This document shows, in pieces, positions 52,791-64,000 of a stretch of DNA of 64,000 nt. The stretch is from Halichondria panicea. Lineage: Eukaryota; Porifera; Demospongiae; Suberitida; Halichondriidae. Under the pieces are notes generated by a model that was not told where the DNA came from, searched no databases, and saw only the letters and a program-made list of their open reading frames with translations. The translations under genes were made by a program, and so were the position numbers. The stretch spans positions 1,963,501 to 2,027,500 of the forward strand of contig NC_087390.1 of assembly GCF_963675165.1 (NCBI RefSeq), read 5' to 3'. Position 1 is the stretch's first letter. Each line of letters starts with the position of its first letter.

Positions 52791-55700
52791 ATGGCCACCC
52801 GGTCCCCTATGGGTATTGATGTGAGCTTCAGGGGAGAACAACAGGAGAAGAAAGAGAGGAGATCAAGGTAAACTGATTGTGGTGCAGGTTTAAGGTTAAG
52901 GCATTTGGTCACATGTAACAATGACTTTACTGTTGAGTTTTGCACCTCCAAGCCTCTATAATCGAGGTAATACTTGTGTTGTACCTCCTCTGCTGGTTAC
53001 CCATTGGTCAATATACACTGCTAATTTTCTCTCTGCATACAGGAACATTTTAGGCCAATTGAGGCACACATGTCGTATATACCTCCTCTGGGTAACCAAT
53101 ATAATAATTGGGATGAAGCCGGGTGGTGGCTCATTTTTACAAGGTTGCTTATCTATAGCCACGTGGTCAGACTGTGTGCTGATTTGATGGGTGTGACTTA
53201 ATTAAGCTTATGGGTTCTGTATTCTTCTTGCTATAAGTTTTAGATATGATTACAGTGCCTTCAGCTTTGAGAGTAAATTTAACCACAGAGTGAGTAGTTG
53301 TACTTAAATGTATCTCAAGATTGGAACATGCATTTCTAAGAAATTGTGCTGATACCATTGTGTAAGTGAATAAATAAGCTACAACCTTATTTGAAAATAT
53401 TTCCCCAAAAGTTGTTGTAGTGGGAAATCATTTTAGGTAAAAATGGGGGTGATCGTAAAATATATGTGTAACATGAAATATCTCCGGAACTAAAGTATTT
53501 CTGAACAACTTTTTTGTATCAAAAGATAGAAAATTAATATTAATGTGCAAAAACAATTAGACCTTAGCCGACAAATTCGCTTGAGTTCCATCGCTAAGCA
53601 AAAAGGCACCTAAAATATCCCATAATTGAGTATTAATCAGGACGTGTACTTATGTAAGCTATACGTAACCATGCATATGTTAGCTAAACTATTCAGGAAT
53701 GTTGTGCCAAAGTTCCATACCTTAGCCGAAAACAATTTTTTTTTTTTTTTTTTTTTTCAATAATACACACACTCAGTATAGTTCAATGTACAGTATAGTG
53801 TAATAATTATGCTAGTTAGTTCAATGTTCAGGGATCAGTGGTCTGTTATCAGTGAACAATTGGTCTTTTCCATCGCTAAGCGATTGTCCACTATAGAAAA
53901 TGTTGGTGTTTTATAAACCACCACATACCCACCACCTTTGGTTGCCATGGAAATATTTTTGGATATGTTTTAGATAATTAATTTTGTTCACCAACACAAT
54001 GGTATCATCATATTTTCTTAGAAATGTTCCAATCTCAAAATTTATGTACTAACACGTACAAATTGCGTTTATTTACTCTATAGACTAAAGGCACTGTATA
54101 CTTATAGCTAGGGTGTGCTACCTAAAGACTGTTTGCAATCCATCACACACCCCCATAGGAGGAGTCGACCAAGTGTTCGCATGCATCGAATATTACCAGA
54201 GGACACCTCCGTGGAAACAAATGGGCAGCAGCAAGAAGAAGATGAGAACAAATCTATCCCAGGAACGAGAGTCTTCTTTGTAATCAAAGTTCTGTTTGGC
54301 ATAATCTTCTTCCTCATTGTGCTAGTGTGCACCGTGTTTAGCAAGCTCACCCTGGTTAGTCTAACGAATAAATTGAGGGACCTCTCATTCTGCAACGATA
54401 CTACTGTCAATCCAATGTGCACGGAAAAAATCGAAAGCTCATTAGTTTCTCTTTACTGGCAGCTTCTCCTTGTCATGGTGATTCCAACTTTCATTGTATT
54501 TATGCGATCGCTGGTTTTTGGAGTTTTGGGAAAGACAACACAGACATATCCCTGGCCAAAAATGAAGTCCGCAATTTTGGTAAGCTTTGATCTGGTGCAG
54601 CCTATAGATGTAATTGAATGCTACCCATCATGCAGTGTGCTACATACAGTGCTCTGTTTTAGCAGTACACTTTGAGCTTCAGTTAGACACACTTGAGTTG
54701 TGTGCATGCATGCATGTGGTTGACATATGGGACCATTAATTTGATTGTTTAAAGCATAATTAGGTATCTTGTCGTGGTAGATACTACTAGGACTATGGAT
54801 TACTACTGTCATTGTAAGCAAAAACCACTGAAGTCCTGCATGTGAATATTGTTTAAAATGCATGCAGAGGTGGTCATTATAGGTCGCTATTTGAGGTATC
54901 GCACAAGGGTCTTAACTTGCACACGATCAGTGCTTGCTCACATGTGACAGCCATGTGGCTCTACGTTGGAAGTGAACATTAGAATTACGTGTATCAGTCT
55001 CCAACAGAGCTAGCTAGAGATTAGATTAGACTGATGTTTATGTCTCAGAAGAGATATCGTGGATCTCCAACACCACAGCAGCCTCAGAAGAAGCTGTCCA
55101 GCATGCTACACATGCACCCTTTGAAACCAACTTCGAGCAAGCGAATAGTGTTTGCCTAGCCCTTGGTGATCATGATCATGTGCAAACCCTTGTGCGATAC
55201 CCCAATTATGTAGCGACCTAATGAGACCGGTCCTACCTCCTCTAAATACATGTGTACTCAGATTGTCATTATGTCTCAGAGCATAGCCGTACAAGGCATA
55301 CGGTACAGCTGTTCAACTTTCTATTGTAACTGCTCAACGGTTTCAAATGCGACAAAAACTAACCACTTCTATAGGATTTTAGCTTGGGTGTTGTTCGTGG
55401 ATTTGCAAACTGAAAACTTCTTTCTTGAGTTATAGCCTGTTGCAATCTTTTCAGAATCTTTCATAGAATCACCTGTTCACACAACCTTTCTAACTTATGA
55501 GTATACTAAAGTGCTTTGTTTTATAGCTATACAAAAGTCAGAAAAAAGCTGAAAAGCTGTACACCATTTGCCAGAACCAGCCATTATTGTGAACTCTGAC
55601 CTCTTTGCAGATCCACCCTTTCCCCCATTTTAATGACAGGAACCGGAATATACTTCAAAATATCCTTGAAGGTCATCTCAAACCATCACTCAGATCTAGA

Positions 55701-58700
55701 CTTTTGTTTCCATTAAGGTCCTAACTCTAGACCAATGCAAAACATGCCTTGAGGCAGTATAATTTATTATTTATGCTTGCAACATTCATATTTACACACA
55801 CTCATACACTGCAGGGTATAGTTGCCTCCATTCTTGAAGTTGTAGCGATCAGTGTGTTCGTATTCCTGGTGATGGCTGAACTTCCTCCCGGTATCTCTCT
55901 CCTACTTCTCAGTGGAGTTTTTTTCTGTCAGATTGCAATCGATATCGTGTGTACCAAGAAAATTTGCTGTGGACTGAAATCTAAACCATTGGGATACAAA
56001 AATATAGAAGATAGTTTGCAAGATTCACAAGAAAATGGAAACCTAGATTCACAGCAAGAGGCAATCACAGTTTCTAGCGTCCGGCTAGGAAAAGTGCGCA
56101 AGATTCTTAGTGTTCTTAAGCTGCTGCTTGAAAATAAGACTGTTAAAATTCTAGCTCTCTCGCTTCAATTCAGCAGTGTGGTTCTTTTTATCGCTCTTTG
56201 GTGCTTTAGGTTTATGTCATTTTCCAATACGGGGCTCACCACCGATCTGTACAGGACAAGACCAATGATAGCTCTGCCTTTTTGTCTGTTGGTGCTGTCT
56301 GTCATATGGACGAACAAGTTTCAAGATTGGATCACGAAGATCAACAAACATGGTGCGTACGACGACAGAACAGCAAGATACAAATCAAGTAAGTCTTAAC
56401 TACATATATAATTATAGCAGATTGAATGTACGTATAAGTGTGTACAGTGTGTGTGTGTGTTTGCAATTGTTTGCATCCATGCAATTATAAACTCTGTGAA
56501 AGTTTGAGCACTGTCTAGACTTTTTATTTTTCTTCTATAGGTTTTATCAACTCGTCAGTTCGACTAGTATTGTACCCGTTTGTCACCTACATCATCTTCC
56601 GTTACATCACCACTCATAAAGTAGACCCGTGGTGCATGGTCCCTTCTGATAGCCCTTGTTTGGATTTCAGCGGCGACACTTTATCGACCTTTTTAGTGCA
56701 GATATTCACCACTATGTTTGCATACCTCTTTGCTTGGATTGCCTGTACAATGACATTGAGTCCATATGGTATGGCATTACCACTTCTAATCGCTACTCCA
56801 CTATCAGCTATTTGCTATTACGTTCACATGTACGGTTTCCAATATTTGTCTTTCCTGAGTTTTTATAAAAGCGAATCGATTATTATTTTCGGTCATGCAT
56901 ATCCTTGGGCACCCATTATCCTTGGATTTCTGTGGGTGGGGCAAATTCTTGGCATCGGATTTTACATATTCACAAAGAGAAACATTATTTTATCTGAGGA
57001 TTCAAACATGTTTTTAACTCCATCTTATGACGGTGTGTTTTTCGAACAGCATATGATTTTGAACAGACAAGTGAAGAAAACAGGGGCTTCGGAGAATGAG
57101 ATGACATTTATGGGAAATGTGATACTGAGAAGTCTAAGAACAATCTTCATCTGCTCTACAATGTATCGAGAAAATGTGGTCGAAATGAGACAAATGCTGA
57201 CTTCCATAAGACGTGTAGCCTTGAATTACGAGAGAGAGAAAAGAATCAACCGACAAAATTGTGACTCTTACGAATCGCATATTTTCTTTGATGGCGCTCT
57301 GAACGGAACTCAGTTGCAAGATTTCGGACTTCAACTATTATCTCTTTTAGAGGAGACTCTCGAAGTTAAACCAAAAGACGGTATAAAGAAAATCACTCCT
57401 TATGGAATGTGTTTACAGTACCGTCTCAATAAAGTTGAACCAATGTCATTTTACATTCACTTCAAAGATAAAAATTTAGTCAAGCCGAAAAAGAGGTGGA
57501 GTCAAGTCATGTACATAAATTACGTCATCAACTACCGTATTCAGAATGATCCTAAGCTAACGGCAAACAACACGTTTATACTCACAACTGACGCAGATAT
57601 CGATTTCACTGCAAAATCAGCTGTTGTTCTACTGGACATGCTCGAAACAAACCCTAAAATTGGAGCGGTATGTGCCCGTACACACCCTAAGGGCTCGGGG
57701 CCTATGTATTGGTACCAGGTTTTCGATTATGCAATAGGACATTGGTTCCAAAAACCGGCCGAACATTTGCTAGGATGTGTCCTCTGCTCTCCTGGCTGCT
57801 TTAGCGTGTTTCGTTGCAGTGCTCTGCAGGAGGTTATTGAAACGTACTCTACCCTGGCGACCAATGGGATGGAGTTTCTAATGAAGGATATGGGTGAAGA
57901 TCGATGGCTGTGTACACTTCTTATCAAGAAAGGCTGGCGACTCGAATATTGTGCTATTTCAGAGGACCAAACCTACTGCCCACTTGAGTTTGGGGAGTTT
58001 TTTGGACAGCGTAGGAGATGGATTCCGTCTACGATTGCCAACCTGAGCTTGCTGATTTCCGAAACTACTAGCATCACTCGAAAAAATGACACTGTATCTG
58101 TTTTGTTTATTCTGTTTCAAGCTATTATGGTGTTCTCTACGGCTATCTCCCCCGCTACTGTGATACTGTTGATTGCCTCAGGCCTTCAGTCAGCGTTCTC
58201 TATTTCTGATGAACTCACCTATTTAATAATTGCACTGCTGATATTTGTGAGTGTAATCTATGGAATGGTCTGTCTCTTTGCTTCACCAAAATCCCAAATA
58301 GATGTTGCAAAAGTTTTGAGTTTCATCTTTGCAATAGTAATGCTAACGGTTTTCGTGGGCATCTTGCAGGGTGTCATACAAGACATTTTTCCTGACCCAG
58401 ATCTCACTTTTCTCAAATCTCCCAACTGTTCTGCTATTACTGGACAAAATATCACTGGTGATATTGCAAAGTGCAAAGGTCTTTCAAGATACCTCGATTC
58501 TCTACCAAACACACTCCCACAGGGCCAGTTCAAACTACCAGTCAGTATTAGCGTCATCTACCTCGGTATCTTTGCAGTTACCTTTATCGTTGCAGCTCTC
58601 TTACACCCTACCGAGTTCACTTGCCTTTTTCATTTTATTTGGTATATCTTGGCCTTGCCCTCGGGCTATTTGCTGTTGCTGATCTACTCGGCTGCTAACT

Positions 58701-60684
58701 TGGACTCTCAAAGCTGGGGCACTCGGGAAGGCAGTAGTGGAAAGGATAAAGGATTGCTCGGATGGGGAAAGTACTTCAAAATAGCGTGGAACAAACTTGT
58801 GTCTTGTTGTGTTCAAACTCGGTGTTGTAAGCCCGATCAAGATATTGAAAATATAACCACCGCCAAAGAGGCACCAAAGAAAGAACAAGAAGACAGCAGC
58901 TCATCACATGGTAAGTGTGTTATACTGTCTATTGTGTATTGTGTAATAATTCTATGTTTTTGTTTAGAGCACCACTCTATGGCTGATATAGACTATGTTA
59001 AAATGAGTAAAGAAGCTCGGAAATGGTTACTGAAGAACGGTTGCAGTGAGGTAGGTATTTCACATACAACTATTGTAGGATTACGAGTGAAGCTTCATTA
59101 CACAGGACTATGTTCAGATGTTCTCTGAGAATGGATACACCACCGAACACTACATTGCAGCTATGGCACTCAAAGTTCGTTAATATGATGGAGTAGTAAA
59201 GTTTTTTTTTATGACCTTCTCAACTATTAGGATCTTGAGGAGATTGGAATCGACAAGAGAGGGTTTCGACTTCGTCTTGCCAAGGCAGCCAAGAGGCTAC
59301 CTGGTCTGCCCATACACGTGGATGTTCCAGTGAGCTGAGTTGTAATTCTCTAACTAGACAACTCAATCAGTACTTTCCCCATGCATTTACCATTTCGTTT
59401 AGACCACACTGACCCCTCCACACACACACACACACACACACACAAATGCTTCGTGTAAAAATTCTCATTCTCTACCTTATACAGGAGGATGTAGGAACAT
59501 GGTTGAGAAATCTTGAGATGACCGAGTACACACAGCTGTTCATGTCCGAAGGTTATGAGGCGGGGGAGGATATCGAGAATTTGAAAGGCCTCACAAAGAA
59601 AGATTTGCAAGGGATGGGGATCACAAAAAGAGGTGAGTTTGTGGGAACGTTTGGTAGGTGCTGTGTGAACTTATTACAAAACTTCACATTAATTTTAACA
59701 CAGTCATTCATGCATTTATGCTCTATTTGGTCAAAGTGTACAAAGCTTTAATTGCCTGACAGATTTAGTTAGATTTAGTATTTTAATAAGTTCATTTCGT
59801 CAATATCCTATAATAAGCTAATTGCACGCTAAACTTGATCATTGTATATAGTGGTATTGAAAATACAATGATTATAGGCAGGGAACATTGGGCTAGAGTA
59901 TAGTCTAGTATAGCTAGTACCTGTCAAAACAGGCAATACAAACTCATTGTCCTAATTTAGCCTACCCATTATCCTGTCAACCATATTCAGTTCATAATGG
60001 AATACTCTGTTACAGCTCATTTGCAGCGCCTGACAAAGGCACTACACAGTCTGGCATACCCCAAGGAAGGTTCGTTCACTGATATTAATTCAAATTTCCT
60101 GTGTGTGAAAAAATTAAACTTCCACTGAAACTTCCATGGTTTTAATTATAATTATAATTAATAATAATTTGATAAGCTGACCAAGTTTGCTGACAGTGCA
60201 TTAATTCAATACTTGTCTCTCATTTCCAGTTGAGCTACAAATGTACCACACTAAAGGAGTGATAGAAAATGTTAGTGACGTGCCGCTGAGCAACGAAGAA
60301 ACTCAATTCTGGAAAGACTTGATTGTCAAGAAGCTCAAACCAGTCTCAACACAACTCACCGCTATTGAGGAGATCAAGGAGTCACTACGCAGTCTAAGAA
60401 ACACGGTCCTTGTGGTTCTGTTCCTTGTGAACATCATGTGGATCATTGCACTCTCCACTTTTAAATTTCCGAGACTGGCTGATTACGGTATTGACCCGAG
60501 GGCGTTTCAGTTCTTGTTTCTGTTTGTGTACGGCTTCATCATCATTGTGCAGTTCTTGATGATGATCTGCCACAGAGGGATCACCTTGGTGCACTATTTT
60601 GGACGAGTTAGACCTTATCATGTTGTCATACCTCCCACCGGTCAACTAGACTTTTTGAATGTATCTTTAAAGCATCCATACTAG
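52791..60684 (+). CDS. Chitin synthase B with tandem SAM domains
   Basis: Paralogue of copy A. Exons: 52791-52867, 54159-54579, 55815-56388, 56541-58910, 58968-59050, 59106-59174, 59231-59329, 59485-59632, 60016-60069 and 60230-60684. Phases close to 1449 residues. The start lies in a strong Kozak context (GCCATGGCC). Four C-terminal exons have exactly the lengths seen in copy A (69, 99, 148, 54) and the last is 455 in both. The catalytic exon carries TTDADIDF, MGEDRWLC, QRRRWIPST and SWGTRE. SAM 1 spans exons 5-7 (ARKWLLKNGC to HVDVP) and SAM 2 is exon 8 (EDVGTWLRNLEMTEYTQLF to MGITKRG). Exon 10 ends in two helices around NIMWIIALSTFKFP. The donors after exons 6 and 9 are GTTCGT, weak but at homologous positions. 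SAM domains may mediate oligomerisation of the synthase. Confidence 0.92.
53738..53757. repeat. Poly-T tract in chitin synthase B intron 1
   Basis: About 20 T in a row within a 1.3-kb AT-rich intron that has no other recognised element. Confidence 0.9.
54865..55244. mobile_element. hAT-like MITE in chitin synthase B intron 2
   Basis: The left end CAGAGGTGGTCATTATAGGTC and the right end GACCTAATGAGACCGGTCC...CCTCCTCTA are imperfect inverted repeats. They include a matching inner block GGTATCGCACAAGGGT (about 54895) and ACCCTTGTGCGATACC (about 55187). AATGCATG and AATACATG flank it, a 7-of-8 match. Non-coding, about 380 bp. Confidence 0.65.
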
Positions 60685-60763
60685 ATAGTATTGTGTTTGT
60701 GTGTTTTTGTGGATGATACTTTATGATTTATTATACAGTTTTACAACAGACAATCTTTCCCCT

Positions 60764-60898
60764 AATTTTGATAAGAGCAAAACCCTGATTTTCTTTAGAC
60801 GACCTTTCCCCCTAATTTCAATCTTGAGATTTCCAATTTTGATAAGAGCAAAACCCTGATTTTCTTTAGACGACCTTTCCCCCTAATTTCAATACTGA
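60764..60898. repeat. Two-copy 71-bp tandem duplication
   Basis: AATTTTGATAAGAGCAAAAC and GACCTTTCCCCCTAATTTCA occur twice, 71 bp apart, between chitin synthase B and the methyltransferase gene. Confidence 0.9.
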
Positions 60899-60937
60899 AA
60901 TGGTAAGCTTGAGATTTCAGTTGTTCCATATTTATGT

Positions 60938-63501
60938 TTGCTACGGTTCAAGGACCTTGAGAGCGCGCAGGAATCCTTTGTTCGTTTCCTAGGACAGCTA
61001 CAGCAAGACTGCAAGATAGGATTCTTGGAATGGGTGTGCAAAGAGTACAGTCCCAGTGCATTGGAACCAGACCACATGGACCTGCTGAAGGAGGAAACTG
61101 AGGAACCAGGTAAAGCAATTTATCATTGAACTTCTATTTTACGGGTAAATTTATTGCCTGAGGAGAGATATTGATCTCAACACGTAAGATCTACAATTTA
61201 CCTGCTGTACGTACGTAATATTTATAATTATACACTCCGTGTTATTCGTGTACAGATGTTCTTGATGAGATAGCGAGGGACCTTAAGGCAGTTCTACCAC
61301 TGACGGCACTGTCACCAGGGGAACCACAGTTTATTCCCGATGAGGTAATGTTGCTAAATCATGTGAAGGTGAAGCTTGCACCAAGGAAACATTGTGGCGA
61401 CAATGTTCGCCCTACATGTAACTATCGACCTTCCAACAGCACTGTTGAGACCACTCAATTCATGTCTTGCGCTTTTAACTTTAGCATCCCCATAGAGACA
61501 ACCTATTGTTTGCACTAGCTGTATAGCTGCCCTTCCCCCTTCCCCCTCAGGGCTCCTCCAGTGAGAAGACCACCACCCTGCACGTAGACTCGTTCCTCTA
61601 CCCAGAGGAGGAGGACATTGACCAACTGTGCTCTCAGCTGGGCATCAGTAGGAGCTACTGTCTCCACTGTGCCTCATGGAGAACTGCACCTCTCAGTAAG
61701 ATCGAAGATTGTTTGCAGGCTATTAAACATTACACTCCTCTATAATTATATATATGAGACACTGGAAACGAACCTGTTCGAGCTGCACGATTGAAGTGTG
61801 TCGAACTCCCTCAGTCATCTCCCCATTTGGATTTAGGGTAGCTAATTATTCGGAACCAGTTTGAACTATATGAAATCCTCAGCAAAGAGTTATTTGTGTG
61901 CGATTGAAATGTATCCTGGGGTCCTAGTAGCTACAGAATGTACATTTTATTTGTTTCAGAATGTACATTTTATTTGTTACAGAATGTACATTTTATTTGT
62001 TACAAACTGACTTAGCTATGTAGAGCCACACCTTTCTCACACACAGCCTTTGGGTCGCCCAGATTAGCTACATGAAAATATTTACTGTTCTGTTGTTTAT
62101 TTTTGCTCCTAGATTTTATCTCACACTCCATGTCTCGTGATGAGGTTCGGTACATCTTTGGGGATCTTCTGCCTGACCTGACCGGGAAGACAGTAGTGGA
62201 TGTGGGATCTCGTCTTGGGGCCGCTGTGTATGAGGTGTGCAAGTGGGGGGGGGGAGGGTAGCCTTACCGTATGTGTATGTATCTTATTCACGTGTGAGTG
62301 GAATCTATTAAGATGTGTATGCTTTGCCTCTTGGCTAGCTACAGCTTTAATCAGTATCTGATCCCTTCAGTTGTATACTGTTTACTAAAAGTCTTTATTC
62401 CCCCAGGGCTTTCTCCACTCCAAGGCAGCCTCTCCGGTTGGCATAGAAAAGAACGCTTACTTCTGTGAGATACAGCAGAGGACGGTTACCAAGTACAACA
62501 TGGCTGGCAGGGTGAAAATAGTGTGCTCGGATGTACTCGAACAGGGACAGCTGTTAGCCTCCGCTGACGTCGTGGTACTCAACTACGTCTTTGAAATGTT
62601 CCGTACTCTGGAGGAGAGAGCCAGGTAAGCAAGTGTCGTGATAGTTCGTTTCTGCATGATTGAAATCTCAGTGGAGAGCTTCTTTTTAGCTTATAATATA
62701 TATAAATCTACAGTTTTGGAATACTTTTTTAGGCAAATTTCCATTTCTTACGCACATGGTGTTTATGTTTTCATTTCCTGCACGTGTTGCTGCTGTAAAC
62801 TTGTTTATCAGTCCACACGCAACACATGCAGGGGGTACCGTAGCAAATGTTTATCTGCCCCCCCACACGTATATGTATATACAGGATGTGGGAGTTTCTA
62901 TTGTTAGTCCACACGCACAACACATGCAGGGGGTACCATAGCAAATGTTTATCTGCCCCCCCCCCCCTACGTGTACATGTATATACAGGATATGGGAGTT
63001 TCTATTCTCAACAGTAAGGAGGAGAGGAACAATACTCATCACAGTCACGAGCATTCAGGACTGCTGGAAACCACTCCCCTTTAATGTAACCTACCGTATA
63101 GTGCGAACTTTTTATTTCGTGGAATAACTGCTCACCGGAAGCCACGCCTTTAATCTTTGCACGTTATAGCATAATTAAAGAACAATTTTCGTGCAGGATT
63201 GCTAACCCATGAAATCAGCAAAAATAAAAATTTCGTGCTATACGGTATTCAAATTCGTATACAATATTTCTGTGCATATTTGAAACAGAACACTAGTCTT
63301 GGTACTTGGTTTGACTATGTATACATGTATATGGTGTAATTGTGTGAATGCATGGCTTGATCAGCAAAACGTTTCTATTGATAATTTGCGTTGTTTGTGC
63401 AGACCCAGCTGGAGCTGGACTCGTGGGTGGTTGAGATGGAGACAGGAGCTGATCCAAGCAACGAAGACCTTACTAACTTACATCTCTACTGTGTGCTGTG
63501 A
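60938..63501 (+). CDS. Class I SAM-dependent methyltransferase, substrate unknown (5' end unresolved)
   Basis: Exons: about 60938-61109, 61256-61344, 61551-61695, 62113-62234, 62407-62624, 62989-63085 and 63403-63501. Phases close to about 313 residues. The N-terminal half is helical and acidic (FVRFLGQLQQDCKIGFLEW). Exon 3 contains YCLHCASWRT. The Rossmann part follows: motif I KTVVDVGSRLGAAVYE, an acidic SAM-binding GIEKNAYF, CSDVLEQ, and motif IV VVLNYVFEMF, then WEFLFSTVRRRGTILITV. The NYVFE at motif IV resembles the N[ND]VFE of DOT1-like and related enzymes, but I cannot assign a target. No ATG opens the first exon in frame; the coding start is upstream in an undetected exon or at a splice acceptor near 60920 or 60951. 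Confidence 0.72.
62806..63005. repeat. Tandem duplication spanning an exon start of the methyltransferase gene
   Basis: TCCACACGCA[CA]ACACATGCAG, GGGGTACC[GA]TAGCAAATG, TTTATCTGCCCCCC and TATATACAGGAT[GA]TGGGAGTT occur twice about 108 bp apart. The second copy leads into exon 6; the first carries the same acceptor and about 20 bases of exon sequence but then hits TTGTTAG. Confidence 0.88.
63094..63245. mobile_element. CCGTATAGTGCG-type MITE in the last methyltransferase intron
   Basis: The element of 152 bp runs from CCGTATAGTGCGAA to TTCGTGCTATACGG with TA on both sides, and starts only 8 bases after the exon 6 donor. Same family as 8318-8529 and 16416-16619. Confidence 0.8.
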
Positions 63502-63719
63502 ACAAAATTAACCATTGTATATATAATTATACCTCCCAAACTATCAATTGCAATTGAATTCGTAAACATCAATTTGTCCAGATAAAATTGAAAGTCAAAG
63601 GAAATTAACTGACTGCATAATTATGTACTCTGCTCATGATCATAAATAATGATTTTGCAATATTAAATAGTCTTCTGAGTCTCAGTTATTAAATAGTTCA
63701 TTGCTTATGGAGTTTTAAT

Positions 63720-64000
63720 TCAGTCTTTTCTGACAACTCTCTTGAGTGCAAACTTGTACGCCTGGATATCTCCCTTCCACGGGTGAATGCCTTGCTTCTC
63801 GCACACCCATATCTCCTTGGCAACCTACAGCAATAAGCCATGATCAACATACATAAAATCAGATTCTCTACAATGTTACACAATCAAAATTATATCGTTT
63901 TTTGTAGTATATACACACATTGTAAACATGAAAAGTAATGGTCCTATATTCATTATCCCCACCTGACTAATAAGCCTGAAGTCATGGCTAACCAACATCA
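63720..64000 (-). CDS. ABCF2: ABC-F family ATPase, ABCF2-like, 3' end only
   Basis: Cytosolic ABC-F ATPase of the translation-associated class. Two exons are visible on -: 63963-64000 (cut by the window edge) and 63720-63824, which holds the stop. Together they read [12 protein letters not shown], then [20 protein letters not shown] and [11 protein letters not shown]. The first part is the switch/H-loop region (SHD) of the second nucleotide-binding domain. The second matches the ABCF2 C-terminus (VAQEIWVCE...) more closely than ABCF1 or ABCF3. The rest lies beyond 64000. Confidence 0.85.

Overview
The window looks like nuclear DNA of an early-branching animal, most likely a demosponge. Genes are compact and intron-rich, with canonical GT-AG introns mostly of 50-1500 bp. 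The gene set is animal (NFX1, OXSR1/SPAK, TTC19, DTWD1, ABCF2), there are two SAM-tailed chitin synthases, and introns are full of CA/GT runs and small inverted-repeat transposons. No taxonomic marker gene is present, so this is inference. I joined exons by hand using splice sites and reading phase; for most genes the phases close exactly over every intron.

Layout. 1-5845 (+): the 3' two thirds of NFX1, with a 1.26 kb foldback element in one intron. 6215-6706 (-): an intronless unknown ORF followed by an A-tract. 6889-7576 (+): an unknown two-exon gene. 7710-9290 (-): DTWD1, a tRNA acp3U synthase. 9848-16809 (+): OXSR1/STK39 kinase, complete in 16 exons. 17302-20078 (-): a RING/TRAF-finger/coiled-coil protein that appears to end in an RRM. 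20475-24345: three histidine phosphatases, one on + and two tandem copies on -. 24587-30414 (-): chitin synthase A. 30884-32927 (-): a secreted protein of unknown fold. 33000-48340: an accessory region with one intact POT-type transporter, three broken copies of it, a glycosyltransferase-like gene and nested transposons. 48604-51784 (-): TTC19. 52791-60684 (+): chitin synthase B. 60938-63501 (+): a class I methyltransferase. 63720-64000 (-): the 3' end of ABCF2.

The two chitin synthases are divergent paralogues about 22 kb apart. Both have ten exons with the same intron phases, a catalytic core with DAD, EDR and QRRRW motifs, two tandem SAM domains and C-terminal membrane helices. Between them lie the duplicated transporters. 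The second transporter copy is split by a 738-bp Mutator-like element and by a 4.5-kb pogo/Tc1-type transposon. That transposon encodes a HIRAN plus Ulp1-type protease and a decayed DDE transposase, and itself carries two more Mutator-like elements, one with a RecQ-helicase-like fragment. Target-site duplications can be read for most of these insertions, so their order can be worked out.

Functionally, the housekeeping genes (transcriptional regulation, tRNA modification, WNK-pathway kinase, mitochondrial complex III, translation-associated ABCF2) are unrelated neighbours. The chitin synthases and transporters form the duplicated, lineage-specific part.
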